Below are positions 58,532-64,000 of a stretch of DNA of 64,000 nucleotides, in pieces. This DNA comes from Nocardia niwae NBRC 108934 = DSM 45340. Its GTDB lineage: Bacteria > Actinomycetota > Actinomycetes > Mycobacteriales > Mycobacteriaceae. The notes below the pieces were generated by a model. The model searched no databases, had not been told where the DNA came from, and saw only the letters and a program-made list of their open reading frames with translations. Positions within the stretch are counted from its first letter, which is position 1; every line of letters begins with the position of its first letter. The stretch is from positions 62,001 to 126,000 of the forward strand of contig NZ_BDCK01000017.1 of assembly GCF_001613465.1 (NCBI RefSeq), given 5' to 3'. Both the position numbers and the translations under genes were made by a program.

Positions 58532-59488
58532 ATGGCTGAAGTACTCGTGCTCGTCGAGCACGCCGAGGGTGCGATCAAGAAGGTCAGCACCGAACTGCTC
58601 ACCGCGGCCCGCGCCCTGGGCGAGCCCGCCGCCGTCGTGCTCGGCACGTCGGGCACCGGCGAGAAGCTGGCCGACGCGCTGGCCGCCGCGGGTGCCGAGA
58701 AGATCTACATCGCCGAGTCCGACGATGTGGAGAACTACCTGGTGACCCCGAAGGTCGACGTGCTCGCCGCGCTGACCGAGTCGGTCTCGCCCGCCGCGGT
58801 CATCGTCGCCGCCAGCGCCGAAGGCAAGGAGGTGTCGGGTCGCCTCGCCGCCCGCATCGGTTCCGGCCTGCTGGTCGACGTCATCGAGGTGAAGTCCGAC
58901 GGCACCGCCGTGCACTCCATCTTCGGTGGCGCGTTCACCGTCGACGCCAAGGTCACCGGTGATGTGCCGGTGATCTCGGTCCGCCCGGGCGCCGTCGAGG
59001 CCTCCGCGCAGGCCGGCGCGGGCGAGAAGGTGACCGTCGAGGTGCCCGCGCAGGAAGACGGCGTGGTCAAGGTGACCTCGCGCGAGCCCGTCGTGGCCGG
59101 TGACCGGCCGGAGCTCACCGAAGCGAACATCGTGGTCTCCGGTGGCCGTGGTGTCGGTTCCGCCGACAACTTCTCGGTGGTCGAGGCGCTGGCCGACTCG
59201 CTCGGCGCGGCCGTCGGCGCGTCGCGCGCCGCGGTCGACTCGGGCTACTACCCGGGCCAGTTCCAGGTCGGCCAGACCGGTAAGACGGTCTCCCCGCAGC
59301 TGTACATCGCCCTCGGCATCTCCGGCGCCATCCAGCACCGCGCCGGCATGCAGACCTCGAAGACCATCGTCGCGGTCAACAAGGACGAAGAGGCGCCGAT
59401 CTTCGAGATCGCCGACTACGGCATCGTGGGCGACCTGTTCAACGTCGCGCCGCAGCTGACCGAAGCGGTCAAGTCGCACAAGGGCTGA
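58532..59488 (+). CDS. etfA: Electron transfer flavoprotein alpha subunit
   Basis: A 318-aa FAD-binding partner of EtfB. The FAD domain is seen in the C-terminal third: [24 protein letters not shown] near residue 198, [32 protein letters not shown] near residues 233-264, and [30 protein letters not shown] precedes the ATG. The last 120 bp (59370-59489) recur exactly at 61369-61488 on the far side of a two-gene cassette. This gene itself is complete, and a strong terminator follows. Confidence 0.96.
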   Translation: MAEVLVLVEHAEGAIKKVSTELLTAARALGEPAAVVLGTSGTGEKLADALAAAGAEKIYIAESDDVENYLVTPKVDVLAALTESVSPAAVIVAASAEGKEVSGRLAARIGSGLLVDVIEVKSDGTAVHSIFGGAFTVDAKVTGDVPVISVRPGAVEASAQAGAGEKVTVEVPAQEDGVVKVTSREPVVAGDRPELTEANIVVSGGRGVGSADNFSVVEALADSLGAAVGASRAAVDSGYYPGQFQVGQTGKTVSPQLYIALGISGAIQHRAGMQTSKTIVAVNKDEEAPIFEIADYGIVGDLFNVAPQLTEAVKSHKG

Positions 59489-59489
59489 C
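59370..59489 (+). repeat. 120-bp exact direct repeat, left copy (3' end of etfA)
   Basis: Identical base for base to 61369-61488 (offset 1999). It covers the last 39 codons of etfA, the stop codon and one base beyond. Homology ends abruptly on both sides. The two copies flank the DUF4365-like gene and its partner. Confidence 0.9.
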
Positions 59490-59505
59490 ACGCTCGGAGC
59501 GATCG

Positions 59506-59541
59506 AAAAGTGGCCTCGACCGGACGGTCGGGGCCACTTTT
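59506..59541 (+). terminator. Intrinsic terminator after etfA (left copy)
   Basis: AAAAGTGGCC pairs with GGCCACTTTT, extended inward to 16 bp with a GGAC loop, followed by a run of six T. It lies 17 bp after the etfA stop. It differs in sequence from the terminator after the right copy of the repeat. Confidence 0.9.
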
Positions 59542-59626
59542 TTCGTTTACCTCCTAACACAAGATCTCACAACGGTTTTGAGCTACTGTTGGCGTGCGTT
59601 GCTGCAGGATGGGGGCAAGGGGGGCG

Positions 59627-60187
59627 ATGAGCGATGTCGTGGACAGCGGCAGTCTTCAGTCGGCGACCGGCGTGGACGGCGGTCTGCCGATCACCGCGCG
59701 GCAGGAACAGTTCAGCCTCGCTTTCGTGCGCATGGTCGCCGCCCCTGCGGGTTGTTCGATCAAAAGTCACGAGACCGACTACGACGGGGTCGACATCACG
59801 ATCGTGGCGTCTGCGGATTACGCGAGATACTACTGTCCTGAATTCGAAATGCAGCGGAAGTGCACGACGCAGCAGCACTTGCTGAGGCCGCAGGACATGG
59901 CGTGGTCGCTGAAGCGAGACCGGTTTCTCAAGCTGGTGAATCCGAAGCGATTCGTCCCGGCATTGCTCGGCGTGTTGCTTATACCGGACGAGCCGGACGA
60001 ACTGCTCGACCTTTCTGAAGACGGGCTCAGAACATTCAGCCGCATGTATTGGGAACATGCGGCGAACCTCGGCGGGATCGAGGACGATAAGGCCAGCAAG
60101 ACGGTCTACCTACCGAGAAGTAACCTCTTCGGCGTGGGTGGGCTGCGGGGCATCATGCAGTCGATCGGCGAAGGAGGTCAGTGGTGA
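59627..60187 (+). CDS. DUF4365-like (PD-(D/E)XK nuclease-like) protein
   Basis: A 186-aa cytoplasmic protein resembling DUF4365. [21 protein letters not shown] starts the domain near residue 24; YDGVDITIV near residue 52 and FEMQRKCT near residue 74 give a D...(E)xQxK arrangement like the PD-(D/E)XK nuclease core; [21 protein letters not shown] and [14 protein letters not shown] follow. ATG 59627 lies after AAGGGGGGCG. GC is lower than in the surrounding genes. The gene overlaps its downstream partner by 7 bases and lies inside the etfA-end duplication, so the pair behaves as a cassette. DNA cleavage or a defence role is inference; DUF4365 itself is of undefined function. Confidence 0.65.
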   Translation: MSDVVDSGSLQSATGVDGGLPITARQEQFSLAFVRMVAAPAGCSIKSHETDYDGVDITIVASADYARYYCPEFEMQRKCTTQQHLLRPQDMAWSLKRDRFLKLVNPKRFVPALLGVLLIPDEPDELLDLSEDGLRTFSRMYWEHAANLGGIEDDKASKTVYLPRSNLFGVGGLRGIMQSIGEGGQW

Positions 60188-61338
60188 AAAGTATTCCGCT
60201 CGACAGCCTCCGGGAGGTCGCGTCCGCGCTGTCGCCCCCAGCCGTGTCCCAGTACCTCGCGACTCATGACTGGCAGCTCGAGGTTCGCGAGCAAGACGTC
60301 AGGGAGATTTGGCGACTCCCGGGCGAGGACGGCCTTCTTGGCCGGATCATGCTCCCCTTGGCGACCGATTACGTCGACTTCTCCCGGCGTTTTCGCGACA
60401 CGCTGCAAGCTCTTGCCACCATCTATGATTGGGACCCGGCGCAACTGGTCGAACGAATAGCGGCTGCCCGGGCGGACCTGTTCTTCGTGCGACTCGACCA
60501 GGAAATGAGTGACGGCACTATCCCATTCCGGCAGGCCGAAACAACATTGGAAGCCCTGTTCACGATGATGAAGGCCGCCGCGACCACCGCCGACGACCCG
60601 ACTCACTCGCACCGAGGTCGCAGATCGGCCGTGGTTACAAACTTTCTCGAAGACGACATCCGGCTCGGGCACACCAAGCGCGGCAGTTTCGTGTTCACGG
60701 TGGTCACCCGTCTCGGCAATATTCCGTCACCGCAGGTCGCCGGGACGCCAGCGGTACCATTCCCGCGCAAGGTGATGACAACGCTGGCGACAGGTCTGCG
60801 GTCGGCGTGGCAACTCGCGCTGGACTGGGACGAGCGCGCTCTCGACCATGCTGGGGAGTTGGGTCTGAGCGGCAGTTTGGTCGAGTCGGTGCTGGACCTC
60901 ACGCAACCGGAAGCCCTACGCGCACTCGATCTGTCCTTCGACTGGGCAGTCAGCGAGCGGCCACCAGACGTCGCGACGTCCCGGATCGTGATCGACCGCA
61001 ACGCGATGGCGGGATTGCCTCGTGTCCGAGAGCGGTTGGTTCGCCGTGAGGAGCCGCCGCGTCGTCTGACCCTGATCGGAATGGTGCGCACCCTGAACCG
61101 GGATGACAGTGGTGACGAAGATCAGGAAGCGACGAGCATCGTGCTGTCGACACACGTGGACGGACGTCTGCGAAAAGTGCACGTACCGCTCGGCGGTGAC
61201 GGTTATCAGTGGGCGATACGCGCACACCAGAGCAAGCAGCCGATTGTCGTGTCCGGCGATCTGGTGTTCGAACGCGGTGCTTGGCGCTTGACGGGGATGA
61301 TCAGCCTGGATCCGAGTTATCTGCACCGGGAGAGCTGA
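60181..61338 (+). CDS. Hypothetical protein, partner of the DUF4365-like gene
   Basis: A 385-aa protein of no family I can name. It is soluble and mixed alpha/beta. Noticeable blocks are [21 protein letters not shown] near residue 55, [19 protein letters not shown] near residue 118, [17 protein letters not shown] near residue 145 followed by [14 protein letters not shown], and a C-terminal region (about 300-380) whose [22 protein letters not shown] looks like an OB-type barrel. GTG GTG at 60181 follows AAGGAGG and overlaps the upstream stop codon, so expression of the two proteins is coupled. It ends 30 bp before the right copy of the etfA-end repeat. Confidence 0.6.
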   Translation: MVKSIPLDSLREVASALSPPAVSQYLATHDWQLEVREQDVREIWRLPGEDGLLGRIMLPLATDYVDFSRRFRDTLQALATIYDWDPAQLVERIAAARADLFFVRLDQEMSDGTIPFRQAETTLEALFTMMKAAATTADDPTHSHRGRRSAVVTNFLEDDIRLGHTKRGSFVFTVVTRLGNIPSPQVAGTPAVPFPRKVMTTLATGLRSAWQLALDWDERALDHAGELGLSGSLVESVLDLTQPEALRALDLSFDWAVSERPPDVATSRIVIDRNAMAGLPRVRERLVRREEPPRRLTLIGMVRTLNRDDSGDEDQEATSIVLSTHVDGRLRKVHVPLGGDGYQWAIRAHQSKQPIVVSGDLVFERGAWRLTGMISLDPSYLHRES

Positions 61339-61368
61339 CGTCGAGGTGCGAGCGACTTCGCTGGAACC

Positions 61369-61488
61369 TCGCGGTCAACAAGGACGAAGAGGCGCCGATC
61401 TTCGAGATCGCCGACTACGGCATCGTGGGCGACCTGTTCAACGTCGCGCCGCAGCTGACCGAAGCGGTCAAGTCGCACAAGGGCTGAC
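61369..61488 (+). repeat. 120-bp exact direct repeat, right copy (orphan 3' end of etfA)
   Basis: Carries the last 39 codons of etfA ([20 protein letters not shown] and onward to the stop) without any start or upstream etfA sequence, so it is not a gene. Its own distinct terminator follows at 61504. Identical to 59370-59489. Confidence 0.9.
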
Positions 61489-61503
61489 GCTCTTCGACTG
61501 GTC

Positions 61504-61541
61504 GAAAGGCGGCCCCGACCTTCAGGCCGGGGCCGCCTTTC
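61504..61541 (+). terminator. Intrinsic-type terminator after the right etfA-end copy
   Basis: GAAAGGCGGCCCCG pairs perfectly with CGGGGCCGCCTTTC (14 bp, 10-nt loop partly paired). It lies 16 bp after the orphan etfA stop codon. It has the same placement but a different sequence from the terminator after the intact etfA. Confidence 0.85.
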
Positions 61542-61755
61542 GCTGTTGTTCGGTCTGCGGTTCTGGTGCTTGATCCCGAACACGCCCCCCATGAGACCAC
61601 CGCCGCTGCGGCGGCAGCACTTCCACTGCGCACCCACGTGCCGTGTGATCGGCTGGGGTGCAGTGACATACCCGCCAGATGGCCCGAGACTGCGAGCGGT
61701 CGGCACGGTGACGACCCCATCCGCCGATCTCGTGCCTTGCTTGCTAGTTTCATCG

Positions 61756-61791
61756 GTGTCAAGTCCCCCGAAGGGGGGGAGTCATCGACAC
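61756..61791 (+). promoter_or_regulatory. Stem-loop in the leader of the small secreted protein gene
   Basis: GTGTC (61756-61760) pairs with GACAC (61787-61791) and, inside it, TCCCCC (61764-61769) pairs with GGGGGA (61775-61780). It ends 13 bp before the GTG start, immediately before the ribosome binding site AGGGGA. The stretch 61542-61755 holds no gene. Confidence 0.45.
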
Positions 61792-61804
61792 TAGGGGATC
61801 AGAA

Positions 61805-62026
61805 GTGAAGAAGACGGTTACCGGACTGCTGATGGGCACGCTGGCCACGGGCGCCTTGATCGCCTCGGCGCCTGCGGCGCAGGCAACGGTGTATCCGAAC
61901 GAGAAGCAATGCTTGGCCGCCGCGAAGCAGGAGGAGGCGCGGCGCGTTTCCGCGGGCGACATCAACGTCCCCCATTACAGCTGCAAGGCCGAAGGAAACG
62001 GCTGGCGAATGGGCATCTTCCGCTGA
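61805..62026 (+). CDS. Small secreted protein
   Basis: 73 aa. A signal peptide of about 28 residues ends at AQA (KKTVTGLLMGTLATGALIA, then SAPAAQA). The mature 45 residues contain two cysteines (KQCLAAAKQEEARRV and HYSCKAEG), which may form a disulfide. The start is GTG 61805 after AGGGGA. Such mini-proteins are frequent in Nocardia and have no assigned role. A stem-loop lies directly upstream. Confidence 0.7.
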   Translation: MKKTVTGLLMGTLATGALIASAPAAQATVYPNEKQCLAAAKQEEARRVSAGDINVPHYSCKAEGNGWRMGIFR

Positions 62027-62285
62027 TCGAAGTGGTGAGCGCGGGCTGACCCGGTCCGCACCGCCCTCGCCGCACGATCTGCCGCACCACCTCAGGACCA
62101 CCGCGTCGATTGCTGCGCGGTGGTCCTGTTCCGTTTCGACCCACCGCCGAAACATCTGCCTCCGATTGCCATTCGGCCTGGTCCGGCCGCCGGAACTCGA
62201 GGCGAGAATCGTGACCGATGCGAAAGAAATTACGGTGCAGGTGATTTGGCGTCGGAGATGCAGGTAGCGGATTTACACTCGGCCG
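62027..62285. other. Gap before the MetE-like gene
   Basis: Contains no gene. GC falls around 62200-62280, where a TACACT hexamer (62274-62279) lies 6 nt before the GTG of the next gene and may be a leaderless -10. Confidence 0.45.
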
Positions 62286-63341
62286 GTGAGCATCCCAACG
62301 GAACCGATCGGTAGCATCCCTCGACCTCACGACCTGTTGGCCGCCATGGCCGACGGTTCCGGCGACGCCACCGCGCTCGCCGAACTCCAGCGGCGCGCGG
62401 TCGCCGAAACCATCCGCAAGCTGGAAGAACTCGGCTCTCCCGTGGTCACCGACGGCGAGCAGTCCAAGCCGAGCTTCGCCACCTATCCGATCGCCGGGCT
62501 GGACAATCTGGCTCCGGACGGGGCGATCATCCCGTTCGCCGACGGGCACCAGAGACAGCTGCCCCGGCTGACCTCGGGCCCGTTCCGCTATGCCGCCCAC
62601 GCGGCGGACTATCTGCGCGACGCGCAGCAGCACGCCACCGTTCCGGTGAAGCAGGCCGTCATCGCGCCGTCGGCGCTGAGCCTGCTGTATCCGGCCGACG
62701 GGATCGACGGTTACCCCCGAGAGCAGTTCCTCGCCGATCTCGCGGACGCGGCCGAGGCCGACATCCGGGGCTGCCTGGAGGCAGGTGCGCACCTGGTGCA
62801 GCTCGACTTCACCGAGGGGCGGCTGTCGCTCAAGCTGGATCCCAGCGGCGGCGTGCTCGACCAGTTCATCGAGCTGAACAACACAGTGCTCGAACGGTTC
62901 TCGGACGCCGAGCGGGCCAGGATCGGTGTGCACACCTGTCCGGGCGGCGACCAGGACTCCACACACAGCCTGGACGTGGACTACGTCCAATTGCTGCCGA
63001 AGCTGCTGCAACTGCGGGTGGGCGCGTTCTACCTCCAGTTCGCCAGCGAGCCGGACCCCGAGAAGGTTCTGGCCGTGGTCGCCGAGCACCTGCCTGCCGA
63101 AGCACGGGTGTTCATCGGCGTCACCGACCCGATAGATCCGGTGGTGGAAACCCCGCAGCAGGTGCGCGACCGCGTGCTGCTCGCCGCCCGCTATCTCCCC
63201 GTGGAGCGATTGGGGACCTGCGACGACTGCGGTTTCGCGCCGTTCGCAGACGACACCTCGACCTCGCGAGAGACCGCGTTCGCGAAGGTGCGGGCGCGCA
63301 TCGAGGGAACGGCGCTGGCCGCGACTGAGCTGCGCCTCTGA
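62286..63341 (+). CDS. MetE C-terminal-like cobalamin-independent methyltransferase
   Basis: A 351-aa protein equal to the catalytic C-terminal half of methionine synthase MetE. It starts TEPIGSIPRPHDLLAAM; zinc ligands are visible as GVHTCPGGD (His and Cys near residue 217) and GTCDDCGFAPF (Cys near residue 313), and LDFTEGRLSLKLDP carries a conserved Asp. Single-domain proteins of this kind transfer methyl from donors other than folate, or act in archaeal-type methionine synthesis; the donor is unknown here. The GTG start has TACACT 6 nt upstream and no ribosome binding site. Confidence 0.82.
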   Translation: MSIPTEPIGSIPRPHDLLAAMADGSGDATALAELQRRAVAETIRKLEELGSPVVTDGEQSKPSFATYPIAGLDNLAPDGAIIPFADGHQRQLPRLTSGPFRYAAHAADYLRDAQQHATVPVKQAVIAPSALSLLYPADGIDGYPREQFLADLADAAEADIRGCLEAGAHLVQLDFTEGRLSLKLDPSGGVLDQFIELNNTVLERFSDAERARIGVHTCPGGDQDSTHSLDVDYVQLLPKLLQLRVGAFYLQFASEPDPEKVLAVVAEHLPAEARVFIGVTDPIDPVVETPQQVRDRVLLAARYLPVERLGTCDDCGFAPFADDTSTSRETAFAKVRARIEGTALAATELRL

Positions 63342-63524
63342 TTCGCGCAACCCTCTTCGGTCGAACGGCCCGCTGGTTCGGCCGCCGAGAGCGCCGGATC
63401 GCTGAGGGAAACTGCCACCGGTGGCGGTGAACCAGGGCTCTGTCGTCGGGCGGGCTCGGGTGAAAGTCGCCGATGCGCGGTAGCGGCCCAATGCGCGACA
63501 TCCACCACGCCCTCGGCGCCCGAA

Positions 63525-64000
63525 TCAGCAACGATGCAGGGCCGTGAGCAGGGTCTCCAGGATCGGTGAGCGCCGGGCGTCCGCGCGCAGGACCGCCGAA
63601 ACCGGGATGCGCAGCTTGGATTCGGCCGGCCGCAGCACCACCAGGCCCTCGGTCGTGCTTTCCGCGTAGAGCACGGTCCACGCCTCGGGTCGATTGATCA
63701 GCTCCATCGTCGCGGTGTGATCCGGGGGGATGGGTGGTCCGAAGGTGGGGCCGGTGGGCAGCTCGGCGAAGGCATTGCGAATGACGGTATGCAAAAGGAC
63801 CTGTTCCTGTTCCGGCGGCAGCAGCAGCGGGTACGGACTCAGGTCGGCCAGGGTCACCGTGTCCCTGGTCGCCAGCGGATGCGCGCTGGAGGTGGCGATC
63901 ACCAGGTCCTCCACCCACAGTTGTTCCACCACGAGACCGGGTTGGTCGACGCGGCCGCGGATGAGGGCCAGATCACAGTCGCCGTCGGTCACCGCGGTGA
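63525..64000 (-). CDS. LysR-family regulator, C-terminal effector domain (cut by window edge)
   Basis: At least 158 codons remain. The part present is the periplasmic-binding-like effector domain: DCDLALIRGRVDQPGLVVEQLW, LVIATSSAHPLATRDTVTLADLSPYPLLL and EGLVVLRPAESKLRIPVSAVLRAD. The N-terminal winged helix would lie outside the window. An in-frame ATG at 63992 is internal and not the start. Its targets are unknown. The gap 63342-63524 between it and the converging MetE-like gene shows nothing definable. Confidence 0.85.
   Translation of the reverse strand, partial: TAVTDGDCDLALIRGRVDQPGLVVEQLWVEDLVIATSSAHPLATRDTVTLADLSPYPLLLPPEQEQVLLHTVIRNAFAELPTGPTFGPPIPPDHTATMELINRPEAWTVLYAESTTEGLVVLRPAESKLRIPVSAVLRADARRSPILETLLTALHRC

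Noticed and set aside
61209..61487. 92-codon open frame ending with the EtfA C-terminus
   Set aside because: The EtfA-like part is the duplicated gene end; the upstream part is an out-of-frame reading of the partner gene, so no protein of this form is expected.

Overview
The window is 64 kb of high-GC (about 70%) DNA from an actinomycete of the mycolic-acid group, most likely Nocardia or a close relative. Three things point there: class Ib ribonucleotide reductase genes, a DUF3558-type lipoprotein, and a long stretch whose gene order matches, from memory, Mycobacterium tuberculosis Rv3053c-Rv3028c (nrdH-nrdI-nrdE, nrdF, fecB, ctaD, serB2, an ABC ATPase, a Nudix protein, echA17, two methyltransferases, a PQQ-type lipoprotein, an acyltransferase, the Rv3032/Rv3031/Rv3030 glucan genes, etfB-etfA). 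I see no tRNA, rRNA, CRISPR array or intact transposase. One gene is cut at each edge: moaA on the left and a LysR regulator on the right.

0.4-9.5 kb: end of a molybdopterin locus (moaA', moaD); nadE with a TetR regulator that diverges from an FMN reductase across a near-perfect palindrome; nrdHIE behind two NrdR-like boxes; a DUF574-type methyltransferase; an LLM flavoprotein with a divergent HxlR regulator; a HAD-like protein. 9.8-14 kb: a leftward sulfonate uptake and desulfonation operon (binding lipoprotein, ATPase, permease, TauD-type dioxygenase). It carries two small leader peptides of one family, one ahead of the operon and one inside it before the dioxygenase, each with Cys codons. 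14.3-18.1 kb: mgtE with a short upstream ORF whose ribosome binding site lies in a hairpin, a DUF3558 lipoprotein, and nrdF behind a second pair of NrdR boxes.

18.5-37.3 kb: accessory block. A secreted intradiol dioxygenase-like protein is followed by a three-gene DrrABC-type exporter overlapping a 4433-residue three-module NRPS (C-A-T-E-C-A-T-C-A-T-E-TE), then a stand-alone N-terminal piece of an adenylation domain and a FecB-type iron-siderophore binding lipoprotein. The NRPS block interrupts the otherwise conserved nrdF...fecB order. A low-GC pair of unknown genes at 37.5-38.6 kb looks like a secreted effector with a partner.

38.7-59.5 kb: mostly conserved housekeeping genes (ctaD, serB, chagasin-type inhibitor, PTH2-type hydrolase, Nudix, echA, methyltransferases, methylglucose-lipopolysaccharide-type glucan operon, etfBA). 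Several are preceded by TAnnnT hexamers 6-8 nt before the start codon, suggesting leaderless transcripts. 59.4-61.5 kb: the last 120 bp of etfA is repeated exactly, 1999 bp downstream. The two copies bracket a lower-GC cassette encoding a DUF4365-like (PD-(D/E)XK-like) protein and an overlapping partner of unknown function. This is the best candidate for an undescribed mobile or defence-type unit. The right end holds a small secreted protein, a MetE-like methyltransferase and the truncated LysR gene.
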